Shown: positions 1 through 7,409 of the stretch, piece by piece
Layout of the letters: each line of letters begins with the position of its first letter
Numbering within the stretch: the stretch's first letter is position 1
NCBI GenBank assembly: GCA_007135845.1
Contig: SLIC01000050.1
Coordinates: forward strand, 1-13,078
Direction of reading: 5' to 3'
Length of the DNA stretch: 13,078 nt
Source of the DNA: Candidatus Brevefilum sp.
GTDB lineage: Bacteria > Chloroflexota > Anaerolineae > Anaerolineales > Anaerolineaceae
Program-made: the position numbers and the translations under genes
The notes under the pieces: model-generated
The model's input: the letters and a program-made list of their open reading frames with translations, nothing else
Database searches by the model: none
What the model was told of the DNA's origin: nothing

Positions 1-18
1 GAGGGGATTTGAGATCAT

Positions 19-63
19 GAGACTTCTTCGTTGTCCTTCTGGGACATCCTTGCAGCGACAATG
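19..63. repeat. Degenerate dispersed repeat, copy 1
   Basis: This 45-base unit starts with GAGACT and ends with GCAGCGACA. A second unit at 159-197 has the same ends in the same orientation (GAGACT ... GCAGTGACA). From memory, it resembles the short non-coding repeats with a GAGA...CTTCG...GCAATGACA layout found in many copies in some anaerobe genomes; this was not checked. The middle holds a small hairpin, TGTCC (32-36) with GGACA (42-46). The reading frame running over 31-342 on the plus strand crosses these repeats and looks non-coding. Confidence 0.4.
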
Positions 64-68
64 GTACA

Positions 69-132
69 TGTAGGGCGGGAAACGTACGCCTGCCTGGAGC
101 GGAGCAAAACACCTTTAGTTTGTAGGGCGGGA
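69..132. repeat. Direct repeat of TGTAGGGCGGGA
   Basis: The 12-base word TGTAGGGCGGGA occurs exactly at 69-80 and again at 121-132, 52 bases apart. Both lie between the two dispersed repeat units at 19-63 and 159-197. It is probably another fragment of repeat debris. No dyad or promoter is associated with it. Confidence 0.5.
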
Positions 133-158
133 TGTGAATTTCATATTGCCGAAAAAAA

Positions 159-197
159 GAGACTGCCACGCTCCCTGGCGACGGCTCGCAGTGACAG
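159..197. repeat. Degenerate dispersed repeat, copy 2
   Basis: This 39-base unit has the same boundaries as the unit at 19-63 (GAGACT at 159-164, GCAGTGACA near the end) but a diverged core. Its reverse complement reads CTGTCACTGCGAGCC and onwards. That resembles, from memory, a widespread non-coding repeat beginning TGTCATTGCGAG. The assignment rests on recall, not on a search. Confidence 0.4.
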
Positions 198-252
198 AAT
201 ATTGATGAGGTTGATTTTTATGCTTGGTATTAATTCTTCAATTGAACAACAA

Positions 253-301
253 TTCACTATTCACCACTCACCATTCACGATTCACAATTCACGCTTCACT
301 A
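253..301 (+). repeat. Tandem heptamer array, consensus TTCACNA, seven units
   Basis: Seven contiguous 7-base units can be read without a gap: TTCACTA, TTCACCA, CTCACCA, TTCACGA, TTCACAA, TTCACGC, TTCACTA. The array is preceded by TTGAAC (243-248). Related arrays lie at 11692-11719 (inverted) and 11811-11859, with a stub at 12832-12841. The closing units TTCACG[C/T] then TTCACTAT are shared with the 11811-11859 array, and the TTGAAC lead-in is shared with the 11692-11719 array. The boundaries are therefore conserved between copies. No coding function is seen. Confidence 0.85.
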
Positions 302-476
302 TCCCACCCCAATTAATTGACAAACCTAAAACCTGCTCGTAAAATATTCTGTGGGCCGTAAGCATTATTGGCATAACCCGGGCATAGATTGTGTGTTTAA
401 TAAATCGGCACCGTCTATCGCCGTCGAAGCAATATTCAGGGATATTTCAATAAACACCCTATTTTGCCCGATTTTT

Positions 477-485
477 TGATAAAAT
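477..485 (+). promoter_or_regulatory. Candidate extended -10 promoter of mgtE pair
   Basis: TGATAAAAT fits the extended -10 pattern TGN-TAAAAT. There is no good -35 at 16-18 bases, which extended -10 promoters can tolerate. The same TGN-TAAAAT word occurs upstream of tpiA at 3531-3539. Transcription would begin near 492, about 65 bases before the start codon. Confidence 0.4.
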
Positions 486-489
486 CAAA

Positions 490-506
490 ACGGCAAGAAT
501 TGCCGT
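490..506. promoter_or_regulatory. Palindrome or hairpin at inferred mgtE transcription start
   Basis: ACGGCAA (490-496) and TTGCCGT (500-506) form a perfect 7-bp dyad around GAA. It sits at the +1 predicted from the 477-485 -10 element. It could be an operator or a hairpin at the 5' end of the mRNA. No regulator can be named. Confidence 0.4.
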
Positions 507-557
507 GACCACACAAACCACATCGTCGTCCTGCGAGCAGGCGCAGAGGAGATAGCC

Positions 558-1934
558 ATGATTGAAGAACAGTTACAACAAATCATTAACGAGGTTCAAA
601 AACTGCTTGAACAAGGTCAACGTCATGAGGCAGTAGCGCTGATTGCTCCCCTTCTTCCTCCCGACCAGGCTGAGATTTTTGAAGATCTGCCCATTGAGGA
701 CCAGCTCAGGCTAATCAAGCTCGTTGAAACTAGTCAGGCTGCCAACATCCTGGAATTCCTGGATGACGATGATGCCGCCAACCTGGCAGGTAAACTGGAT
801 GTGCGGGCTTTGGTGAAGGTTCTTAATGAAATGGAACCAGATGAAGCGGCGGATCTTTTGGGAGATCTTGACCCTGAACTTCGCCGGCAGTCTCTGAAAC
901 GGATCACCGACGCTGCTGAAATTCGAACCTTAATGCGCTATCCAGATGATACCGCCGGCGGTTTGATGACATCTGATTATTATGTCTTCACCGAAGAGAC
1001 AGATGTCGGGACTATTTTTAACCATATTCGTGCCAAGCCATTCCAGGATGAGGAGATTCCCTATGTGTATGCTGTTGACGAGGAGGGACGCCTGACGGGA
1101 ATTGCCCGGCTGGCAGACTTGATCCGTGCCCACCCGGAACTACCGCTTTTGGCCATCATTGATACCCAGTTCGTGTCGATTGACCCCGAGGAGGACCAGG
1201 AGATTGCCGCGCAGCTGCTCAACCGCTATGACCTGCTGGCGCTGCCTGTGCTTGATGGGAAAGGACATTTGCTGGGTGTGATCACGGTTGATGATGCCAT
1301 CGCTGCCCTTGAAGAAGAAGCCACCGAAGATATTTATAAGGGCGCTGGTATCGTTTCCACCAGGGATAATCAGTCGGTTAAGAGCGACCTGATGGTACGG
1401 GGCCCAATCTGGCAGTCTTGGATGGCCCGTATTCCTTTTTTATTGCTTACTATGGTCGGCGGATTGTTGGCCGGCGGTGTGATCGGGGTGTTTGAAGAGG
1501 CACTTGAGACCGTGGTCGTCCTGGCTTTCTTCATCCCGGTGGTGATGGATATGGGCGGTAACAGTGGTACACAATCGGTGGGGATTTTTATCCGGGCTTA
1601 CGTGCTTGGTCATATTGACCCAAAAGATTTTTGGATGCATTTCTTGAGGGAAATTGGTGTGGGGCTGGGCTTGGGCTTGATGCTTGGTTTATTGGCAGGC
1701 CTCATAGCCGCCTTGTGGCAGGGTGACATCACCATTGGTTTGGTGGTCGGTCTGGCGTTATTGTGCACGATGACACTGGCGACAGCATTAGGCTTCCTGG
1801 TGCCTTTATTAATCAATAAAATCGGGATAGATCCGGCGGTTGCATCAGAACCGGTTATAACAACGATCAACGACTTTACTGGGATGCTCATTTACTTCTC
1901 GTTTGCTTCCCTATTTATTGCCAACCTCAGGTGA
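558..1934 (+). CDS. mgtE: Magnesium transporter MgtE, first of a tandem pair
   Basis: This is a Mg2+ channel/transporter of the inner membrane (MgtE, SLC41-related), 458 residues and full length for the family. The cytosolic MgtE_N helical domain covers about residues 35-135 and includes EMEPDEAADLLGDLDPEL. Two CBS domains follow (about 137-255), opening with AGGLMT. The membrane domain of about five helices runs from 290 to 456. Signature GGNSGTQ lies at 333-339. TTIND at 435-439 places an aspartate (D439) where the family's pore Mg2+-binding aspartate sits. In characterised MgtE the cytosolic domains bind Mg2+ and close the pore when Mg2+ is high; I infer the same here. AGGAG at 547-551 lies six bases before the ATG. 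A second mgtE begins 36 bases after the stop, so the pair is probably co-transcribed. Confidence 0.95.
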   Translation: MIEEQLQQIINEVQKLLEQGQRHEAVALIAPLLPPDQAEIFEDLPIEDQLRLIKLVETSQAANILEFLDDDDAANLAGKLDVRALVKVLNEMEPDEAADLLGDLDPELRRQSLKRITDAAEIRTLMRYPDDTAGGLMTSDYYVFTEETDVGTIFNHIRAKPFQDEEIPYVYAVDEEGRLTGIARLADLIRAHPELPLLAIIDTQFVSIDPEEDQEIAAQLLNRYDLLALPVLDGKGHLLGVITVDDAIAALEEEATEDIYKGAGIVSTRDNQSVKSDLMVRGPIWQSWMARIPFLLLTMVGGLLAGGVIGVFEEALETVVVLAFFIPVVMDMGGNSGTQSVGIFIRAYVLGHIDPKDFWMHFLREIGVGLGLGLMLGLLAGLIAALWQGDITIGLVVGLALLCTMTLATALGFLVPLLINKIGIDPAVASEPVITTINDFTGMLIYFSFASLFIANLR

Positions 1935-1970
1935 ATTGAACTTTTCCGATAGGATGTAAAAGGAATTATT

Positions 1971-3347
1971 ATGCCAAAACAGAATCGCACAAGAAATATC
2001 AACCAGGTTCTTAACTTGATCAAGGCTCGTCGTTGGAAAGAGGTAGGAGCGCTTTTCAGCACGCTGTTGCCCGCTGATAAATCAGATGTGTATGAATCTC
2101 TTGATCTTGAACAGCAGCAGGCGTTATTGCCTGTGGCCGGTGCTGGTGATGTGGCCGATATCATTGAACAAATAGGCGATCGCGATGCCGCGCAGCTGGC
2201 TGAAAGCCTGGAACCGGAGATGCTGGTCAAGGTGTTGTCTGAAATGGAACCGGATGAAGCCGCTGACTTGCTGGGAGATATTGATCCAGAATTAAGGCAG
2301 CAAATCATTTTGAAGTTACCTGAAGAGGAACTGGTGCGGCCGTTGCTGAGATACCCGGACGATAGTGCCGGTGGTTTGATGACCTCCGAATTTTATTTGT
2401 TTCCAGAGGAAACGACCGCCCGGGAGATGCTGCGCAGCTTGAAAACACAGCCTGCCCAGGATGAAGAGATCCCCTATATTTACGGGGTGGACGAACACGG
2501 CCGGCTGACGGGCGTGATCCGATTGGCGGACCTTCTTCGGGCGCATCCTCGAGAGTCCTTGAAGTCAATTGCCAAGTCTCAAATCGTCTCGATTGGCGTT
2601 GATCAAGACCAGGAGTTGGCTGCACGTATCCTGAACCGCTATGACTTGCTGGCGCTGCCCGTGGTTGATGAGGAGGGACGCATCCTGGGTGTGATCACGG
2701 CCGATGACGCGATGGAAGTCCTACAGGAAGAAACAACCGAGGATATTTATAAACGAGCTGGTATTCTGGCGGCAAAGGTCAAAGATGGCCCCAGAAGCGA
2801 TATCCTGGTGCGAGGTCCCGTCTGGCGGTCTTGGGCAGTGCGGGCGCCGTTCCTGGTGATCACGATGGCCGGCGGGATGATGGCCGGTGCGGTGATTGAG
2901 ATGTTTTCAGGATTGCTAGAAGCTGTGGTAATTTTGGCCCTGTTCATCCCCGTGATCATGGATATGGGCGGCAATGCCGGGCTGCAGTCCACCTCAATTT
3001 TTATCCGTGGTTATGTGTTGGGGCATATCGATCCCTATGAAATCGGTAAACATCTCTTGCGGGAAATTGCGATAGGTTTTGGAATGGGTGCTTTATTGGG
3101 TTTGATTGTTGGGGTGCTGGCTATGGTCTGGCAAGGCGATCCAACGATTGGCCTGGTGGTTGGCATATCCTTAACGCTGACGATCATTATCGCCACCTTT
3201 TTGGGATTCCTGATTCCCTTCTCCCTGACCAAAATGGGGATCGACCCGGCGGCAGGATCAGGTCCGCTGATCACGACCATCAAGGACATCACCGGTTTGT
3301 TTATTTACTTTGGCACGGCGACCATGCTGTTATCCCATATGATGTAG
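1971..3347 (+). CDS. mgtE: Magnesium transporter MgtE, second of a tandem pair
   Basis: A second full-length MgtE of exactly 458 residues that aligns to the first without an internal gap. Shared landmarks keep identical residue numbers: EMEPDEAADLLGD (91-103), AGGLMT (133-138), NRYDLLALPV (222-231), the MDMGGN block (330-335) and the TT..D pore aspartate (D439). Differences include GGNAGLQ in place of GGNSGTQ and a more basic, diverged N-terminus (about 1-60). AAGGA lies six to seven bases upstream of the ATG. No terminator is visible in the 36-base gap, so I infer one transcript with the first copy. MgtE acts as a dimer, so a heterodimer is possible; that is inference. The copies differ at many silent positions, so the duplication is old. 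Confidence 0.94.
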   Translation: MPKQNRTRNINQVLNLIKARRWKEVGALFSTLLPADKSDVYESLDLEQQQALLPVAGAGDVADIIEQIGDRDAAQLAESLEPEMLVKVLSEMEPDEAADLLGDIDPELRQQIILKLPEEELVRPLLRYPDDSAGGLMTSEFYLFPEETTAREMLRSLKTQPAQDEEIPYIYGVDEHGRLTGVIRLADLLRAHPRESLKSIAKSQIVSIGVDQDQELAARILNRYDLLALPVVDEEGRILGVITADDAMEVLQEETTEDIYKRAGILAAKVKDGPRSDILVRGPVWRSWAVRAPFLVITMAGGMMAGAVIEMFSGLLEAVVILALFIPVIMDMGGNAGLQSTSIFIRGYVLGHIDPYEIGKHLLREIAIGFGMGALLGLIVGVLAMVWQGDPTIGLVVGISLTLTIIIATFLGFLIPFSLTKMGIDPAAGSGPLITTIKDITGLFIYFGTATMLLSHMM

Positions 3348-3569
3348 GGTTTGTTCATTGCTGGATGATAAGATGCTTACGAACAAGCTTTAATCTCATT
3401 AACTCTTAAGTTGAAACTGCCTTTCCTTTCTGAACTGTGGTTGACAGCATCTAAAAAGTGATGGCATTGGGGTGAACTTCTTAAGAAACGTATCACAAGC
3501 CTGACATAAATCGTGTTGGGTGTCATTTACTGGTAAAATCTTAATGGAAATTGGTTATTTAATACGGGA
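3348..3569. other. Intergenic region between mgtE2 and tpiA
   Basis: No gene is visible. TTGTTC (3351-3356) can pair with GAACAA (3381-3386), but the stem is weak and lacks a proper T-run, so it is a poor terminator candidate. A perfect -35 word, TTGACA (3441-3446), has no matching -10 at 16-18 bases. The tpiA promoter candidate is at 3531-3539. Confidence 0.5.
3531..3539 (+). promoter_or_regulatory. Candidate extended -10 promoter of tpiA
   Basis: TGGTAAAAT matches the extended -10 pattern TGN-TAAAAT and would start transcription near 3546, about 30 bases before the tpiA ATG. No convincing -35 stands at the usual distance. The same type of element precedes the mgtE pair. Confidence 0.45.
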
Positions 3570-3575
3570 GTGAAC

Positions 3576-4364
3576 ATGCGTAGATTTTTTGTTGCTGGAA
3601 ACTGGAAAATGAATAAGACCATCGCTGACGCGCAGGTATTAATGCGTGCAATGATGTCTGAGCTGGAAGCCATCGAGAATGTCGATAAGGGTGTGGCGCC
3701 TGCCTACCTGGCAGTGCCAGCCATGGTTGAGCTGTGTCAGGGAACGGGTATCAAGGTTGGCGCTCAGAACCTGTACTGGGAAACCTCTGGCGCCTACACC
3801 GGTGAGGTAGCCCCGGATATGGTGGCAGAGTTGTGTGACTTTGTGATCGTTGGCCATTCGGAACGCCGAAAATTTTTTGGCGAGACGGATGAAACGGTGA
3901 ACAAACGCCTGAAGGCTGGTTTAGCAGCAGGACTGGATGTGATTGTGTGTATTGGTGAAACCCTGGAAGAGAACGAAGCCGGGCAGACCGAAGCGGTGGT
4001 CACCCGCCAGCTGCAGAAGGGCTTGGAAGGCATTACCGAGACACAGGCCGCAGCCATCACGATCGCTTACGAACCGGTGTGGGCGATTGGCACCGGCCGG
4101 GCGGCGACTCCTGATGATGCCAATAATGTCCATAAAGACGTCATCCGGCCATATCTACAAGCGCAATTTGGTGCCGCACGCGCTGGGCTGATGCGCATTC
4201 AGTACGGTGGATCCGTGACCCCTGAAAACGCTGCCGAGCTGTTTGCCATGTCGGATATTGACGGCGGCTTGATTGGTGGAGCCAGCCTCAAACCCGACTC
4301 CTTTGTTGCCATCGTCAAAGCTGCCTCGATGGTTGCGATTGTGGAGCAAGAATCACAAAGCTGA
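3576..4364 (+). CDS. tpiA: Triosephosphate isomerase
   Basis: This cytosolic glycolytic enzyme interconverts dihydroxyacetone phosphate and glyceraldehyde 3-phosphate. The 262-residue protein has the full signature set: GNWKMN with Asn9 and Lys11, VGHSERR with the catalytic His94, AYEPVWAIGTG with the catalytic Glu166 and flexible loop 6, then YGGSV and GGLIGGASL binding phosphate near the C-terminus. I chose ATG 3576 because GGGAG (3566-3570) lies five bases upstream. The in-frame GTG at 3570 overlaps that site and cannot use it. The gene stands alone between the mgtE pair and a strong terminator. Its length is slightly above the usual 250 because of a short C-terminal tail. Confidence 0.97.
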   Translation: MRRFFVAGNWKMNKTIADAQVLMRAMMSELEAIENVDKGVAPAYLAVPAMVELCQGTGIKVGAQNLYWETSGAYTGEVAPDMVAELCDFVIVGHSERRKFFGETDETVNKRLKAGLAAGLDVIVCIGETLEENEAGQTEAVVTRQLQKGLEGITETQAAAITIAYEPVWAIGTGRAATPDDANNVHKDVIRPYLQAQFGAARAGLMRIQYGGSVTPENAAELFAMSDIDGGLIGGASLKPDSFVAIVKAASMVAIVEQESQS

Positions 4365-4378
4365 GGATTGAACAAAAG

Positions 4379-4429
4379 AAAAGGGTTGTCCTGACTGCGA
4401 AGCGCTCTTCAAGTGGGCAACCCTTTTTT
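4379..4429. terminator. Bidirectional Rho-independent terminator between tpiA and upp
   Basis: AAAAGGGTTGTCC (4379-4391) pairs with GGGCAACCCTTTT (4415-4427), giving 13 pairs including one G-T, with a 23-base loop that can fold further. T-runs follow on the plus strand (4424-4429), and on the minus strand the stem exits into CTTTTGTT. It serves convergent genes: tpiA from the left and the upp operon from the right. Confidence 0.9.
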
Positions 4430-4449
4430 CGTGTAGATAAATATTGCAG

Positions 4450-5073
4450 CTAGGTTCCGAACAGGCGATCACCAGCATCACCCAAACCCGGGATGATATA
4501 CCCATTCTCGTTGAGATGGTCATCAATAGCGGCGATATGGATGGGTACATCAGGGTGGGCATCGTGCAGCCGCGCAATACCTTCCGGAGAGGCGATCAAA
4601 CCAACGAACTTGATCTTGGAGACTCCCCACTTCTTAAGGATATCCACGGTCGCAACCGCCGAACCGCCGGTTGCCAGCATGGGATCGAGGATCAGGCAAA
4701 CGGCCACGGTTGGCGCGACCGGCAGCTTGTTGTAATAAGCAACGGGTTTGAGGGTGCGCTCATCGCGGTACATCCCAATGTGCCAGACCTCGGCTGAGGG
4801 CATTAATTCCCATACCCCCTCAACCATACCCAGCCCGGCGCGCAGGATGGGGATCAACCCGATCTTTTCCTGTAAATCCTCGCCTTCGGTTTCGGTCATA
4901 GGTGTACGAATGTGAACGGGTTTGGTGGCCAAATCCGTGGTTGCTTCGTAGACCAGCAGGGCGGCCAGCTCACGCACCAATTCGCGAAACTTTTTAGGCT
5001 CGGTGCGTTCATCACGCAGGCGGGTTAGCTTGTGTTTGACCAGGGGATGGGTGGATGGGTAAACGTTTTGCAT
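4450..5073 (-). CDS. upp: Uracil phosphoribosyltransferase
   Basis: This pyrimidine salvage enzyme makes UMP and pyrophosphate from uracil and PRPP in the cytosol. It has 207 residues, the normal length. The PRPP-binding loop is [11 protein letters not shown] (129-139), preceded by PILRAGLGM (75-83). The uracil-binding C-terminus is [15 protein letters not shown] (192-206). AGAGGTG stands just upstream of the ATG on the minus strand. It is the last gene before the bidirectional terminator, 57 bases after a small membrane protein gene, and may be read both from the upstream operon and from its own promoter near 5112-5117. Confidence 0.97.
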   Translation of the reverse strand: MQNVYPSTHPLVKHKLTRLRDERTEPKKFRELVRELAALLVYEATTDLATKPVHIRTPMTETEGEDLQEKIGLIPILRAGLGMVEGVWELMPSAEVWHIGMYRDERTLKPVAYYNKLPVAPTVAVCLILDPMLATGGSAVATVDILKKWGVSKIKFVGLIASPEGIARLHDAHPDVPIHIAAIDDHLNENGYIIPGLGDAGDRLFGT

Positions 5074-5111
5074 GGCACCTCTTTTTTGAACCAGATCACT
5101 GCGTTGGCATA

Positions 5112-5117
5112 AGTATA
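5112..5117 (-). promoter_or_regulatory. Candidate -10 element for upp
   Basis: On the minus strand, TATACT lies about 39 bases upstream of the upp start codon in the 57-base gap after the small membrane protein gene. It predicts an untranslated leader of about 30 bases. No good -35 is seen, so the call is tentative. Confidence 0.35.
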
Positions 5118-5130
5118 CACGACTGGGCCC

Positions 5131-5523
5131 TTATGCTCCGGATGAATGGACATAGCGGCTGAAGATGAAGGTCAGCAGCCAAACCGCCCACAGCAACGTG
5201 GTCACCATGATCCAGGTATGAAAGGGTGCCAGGTTTCTGCCCAGGCGGAAGTACATTCCCCAGGCAAAACTGAGCCAGGAACAGATCTGCAGCAGCATGG
5301 CGATCCAATAACCCCACCGATTGCCCTGGGGTTCAAACCGCAGCCAATGAATGCCTGCCACGGGCAGGAGGGTGGTTGCAGCGGTGATGGTGATCGCAAA
5401 GGTCATCAGCCACAGGGAGAGTTCTGGACCGTTCTCGATATGGGCCAACGAGCTGCCAAACAGGTACAGCAGAAAAGACAGGCTGTACAGCCATTCTGCG
5501 GGATGGATTTTTGCTGGTTTCAT
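5131..5523 (-). CDS. Small four-helix membrane protein, unknown function
   Basis: A 130-residue hydrophobic protein with four likely membrane helices at about 9-28, 36-58, 71-92 and 103-122. It is rich in Trp, and short polar loops include the FEPQGNRWG turn (63-71). I recognise no family motif and assign no function. The ATG overlaps the stop of the upstream methyltransferase gene as ATGA, which implies translational coupling. The open frame, the coupled start and the clear helix pattern make it a real gene. It could be an accessory subunit of, or a substrate for, the preceding methyltransferase, but that is only inference from gene order. Confidence 0.85.
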   Translation of the reverse strand: MKPAKIHPAEWLYSLSFLLYLFGSSLAHIENGPELSLWLMTFAITITAATTLLPVAGIHWLRFEPQGNRWGYWIAMLLQICSWLSFAWGMYFRLGRNLAPFHTWIMVTTLLWAVWLLTFIFSRYVHSSGA

Positions 5524-6290
5524 AACGGCTCCTTGCGTGCAATGATCAAAAACCGATGGGCGGTCGTGATCAATTCACCCTGCCATTCCATGAAATTGTG
5601 TAACCGAACCAGGTTATCGAATTGGGTTTCTATACTGAATCCTTCAATTTGCCATGGGATGGCCTTGAGGTAGTAGATCACTGCACCAATATCCTTAAAG
5701 GTGCTTCTAAGGGCTGCTTTTTCTGCCCGTATTATGCTTAACCCGGCCTCTGATAGGTGAAATACTTCCGATTCCAATCCCCAATCGGTTAAATTGTGGG
5801 CTTTCTCATCCTCAAGGAGCAGGTTGAGCTCCAGGTTATCCAGTTCACTAACTTGTTGGGTGATAAACAGCCCGCCTGGTCTGAGAATGCGATAGATTTC
5901 CTGGTGGTCGTAGCTCTCATGGCGGTTGATCACCAGGTCGAAGTACTGATCTTTGAAGGGCAAAGGTGAACCTTCTGTAATATTGTGCACCGTTACACCA
6001 AGCGGGGATAAGCGCGCCTGGGCGATTGGCAGGTTGGGTGGGTAGGCTTCCGTGGCGTGGGTCTCGAGAGGTAGCGGATTCAGCGAGGCTAAGAATTCTC
6101 CCCCACCGGTACCCATGTCCAGCAGGCGATTTACGCCGCCTAAGTGTGACTGAACCAGGTCAGGATAGTTCCAGGGCGGTTCTTCCTGGTGCATCCTGCC
6201 CGTCAGCCAGGTGAAATCCCAGCCAGCGAAGGGTGTCGTTTGGGCTTCTTGAACCAGTGACTGGAAGCGCTCGGGATGGATGGGCTTCAC
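5520..6290 (-). CDS. Class I SAM-dependent methyltransferase
   Basis: This 256-residue protein has a Rossmann-type methyltransferase core. Motif I, LLDMGTGGGEF (56-66), binds S-adenosylmethionine. The acidic residue after strand 2 is Glu81. FDLVINRHE (117-125) follows strand 4, and ILRPGGLFITQQV (135-147) is the usual motif before strand 5. The substrate is not evident. The N-terminal GWDFTWLTGR and PPWNY motifs suggest a defined subfamily, but I cannot name it. The start is GTG, six bases after the stop of the upstream zinc-ribbon gene. AAGGA lies further upstream at about ten bases. The stop overlaps the next ATG (ATGA). It is the third gene of the minus-strand operon. Confidence 0.9.
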   Translation of the reverse strand: MKPIHPERFQSLVQEAQTTPFAGWDFTWLTGRMHQEEPPWNYPDLVQSHLGGVNRLLDMGTGGGEFLASLNPLPLETHATEAYPPNLPIAQARLSPLGVTVHNITEGSPLPFKDQYFDLVINRHESYDHQEIYRILRPGGLFITQQVSELDNLELNLLLEDEKAHNLTDWGLESEVFHLSEAGLSIIRAEKAALRSTFKDIGAVIYYLKAIPWQIEGFSIETQFDNLVRLHNFMEWQGELITTAHRFLIIARKEPL

Positions 6291-6296
6291 CCTTAT

Positions 6297-7409
6297 TTAT
6301 TCCTTTTTGACAACACGGGGACCGGTTTGCTTGCGATTCCACTGGGCAGGCCAAACCGCCGTAACAATAGCAAACACGGAAACGCCGAGGCCCAGGAGGC
6401 CCAGCAAACCGGCAATTAACCCCATTGGCGGGATGGCGAAGGTGAGCAGTAAACCAATCAATGCCAGCAGGAACAGGGCGCCTGCGACGGCTGCCATCGT
6501 CCAGGCAATACGAGCGCCGCGCTTCCGGGAAGCGAGGCGAGGACCACGAATGGTCCCGGTTTCGGCGTTGATGATCACGATTTGGGGTTGACCTTCGTCG
6601 TCGGTGTAATAGGTGGTGTACATGGGCAGGAAGAACTCAGTCCAGTTCTGGTTGGAGAACCTGGCCGTCATGGAGAAATTCCGAAAATGCTGGGCACCGG
6701 CTGCTTTTTTGCTGACTTCTGCCAGGGATTTATCGACATGCGGCCGTGCCAGGGGCCAGGCGTCCTCTGGGGGGATATCCGGCAGTTCAAGGAAGGCCCC
6801 ACCAAGCAGGGTGGGATCAAAGTCAGTGCCTCGTTTCAGGTGATAGTTACCCGTCATTTGCAGTCGGTTTTCATGTTCTTCCAGGGCGGGTGTGACCACA
6901 TTCTCCACGCGGGTGTTCATCATCCCGACTCGGGGTTCCCAGCGCACCCGGTTTTCAATTTGCTTACGAGATTCCCAACGACCATTATTGTAAACTTCCT
7001 TGGCACTTTCAACCTGGTAATCAAAGCCCGCTTCCATCTCCCAGCTGCCGGTTACATCGCTATCGACCAGCCAGTGCGGCCAGAAGACCGGGCGGGTGTT
7101 TTGCAGAAGGGATTCAGGATTGAAGTCCTCGGGTTTAATCCACACACCGGAGACGAACTTTTGATAAGTTGGCAGCAAATCCTTCCTGCTGACCCGGAAG
7201 GATAGTATTTTTTCTGGCTGTGCTGTGCGCATGTGTGCAGGTTGGGCTTCGAGAGCCCCTTGCCGGCAGAGCGGGCAAGACGCGCCACGATAGGCTGGTG
7301 CCACCAGGTAGACCCGGTGGCAATGGCTGCAGCCAGCGGGTTGACGGTCTGTGTGCCACAGCGTTTGGTTTTCTTCAATAATTTCTTCGGTGGGGGGGTG
7401 TTCTACCAT
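6297..7409 (-). CDS. Zinc-ribbon membrane protein, second of two paralogues
   Basis: A 370-residue protein of unknown function. One CxxC...CxxC zinc ribbon (Cys27, Cys30, Cys45, Cys48) is followed by a large soluble domain and two hydrophobic helices near the C-terminus (about 301-325 and 330-352), then a basic tail. It is paralogous to the upstream gene: FRNFSMTARFSNQNW ... LPMY ... INAETGTI here matches VRNFTMSADFSDESW ... LPVY ... VNGQTGVV there. Start choice: GGAGG lies seven bases before ATG 7409 and four before ATG 7412. I prefer 7409. Either overlaps the upstream stop (ATGATGA), so translation is coupled. A much longer frame upstream exists only as the shadow of the neighbouring gene. 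Confidence 0.85.
   Translation of the reverse strand: MVEHPPTEEIIEENQTLWHTDRQPAGCSHCHRVYLVAPAYRGASCPLCRQGALEAQPAHMRTAQPEKILSFRVSRKDLLPTYQKFVSGVWIKPEDFNPESLLQNTRPVFWPHWLVDSDVTGSWEMEAGFDYQVESAKEVYNNGRWESRKQIENRVRWEPRVGMMNTRVENVVTPALEEHENRLQMTGNYHLKRGTDFDPTLLGGAFLELPDIPPEDAWPLARPHVDKSLAEVSKKAAGAQHFRNFSMTARFSNQNWTEFFLPMYTTYYTDDEGQPQIVIINAETGTIRGPRLASRKRGARIAWTMAAVAGALFLLALIGLLLTFAIPPMGLIAGLLGLLGLGVSVFAIVTAVWPAQWNRKQTGPRVVKKE

Larger units (their letters stand above)
302..557. other. Intergenic leader region of the mgtE pair
   Basis: This non-coding stretch separates the repeat cluster from the first mgtE gene. It holds a candidate extended -10 promoter (477-485), a short perfect hairpin or palindrome (490-506) and the ribosome binding site at 547-551. 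I looked for a magnesium-sensing M-box leader, which often precedes mgtE. The leader is only about 65 bases from the inferred start, too short for one, and I saw none of its conserved words. Upstream of 470 I see nothing recognisable. Confidence 0.5.

Noticed and set aside
253..301. CRISPR array
   Set aside because: The repeat is 7 bases with no spacers and no cas genes in the window. It is a plain tandem heptamer array.
31..342. Open frame of 103 codons on the plus strand at the left edge
   Set aside because: It runs straight through the dispersed repeats and the heptamer array, and its C-terminal part only translates TTCACNA repeats (HHSPFTIHNSRFTI). There is no ribosome binding site and no family resemblance.
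345..557. M-box (ykoK) magnesium riboswitch before mgtE
   Set aside because: The likely leader is only about 65 bases, and none of the conserved M-box words that I know can be seen in this region.
3351..3386. Hairpin terminator after mgtE2
   Set aside because: The stem is six pairs with a 24-base loop and no clear T-run, so I do not call it a terminator.
3441..3469. Promoter starting with the perfect -35 TTGACA between mgtE2 and tpiA
   Set aside because: There is no -10-like word at 16-19 bases, and an extended -10 nearer to tpiA explains its transcription better.
6582..7205. 207-codon open frame on the plus strand opposite the second zinc-ribbon gene
   Set aside because: It is antisense to a gene with paralogue support and has no family features or start signals of its own.
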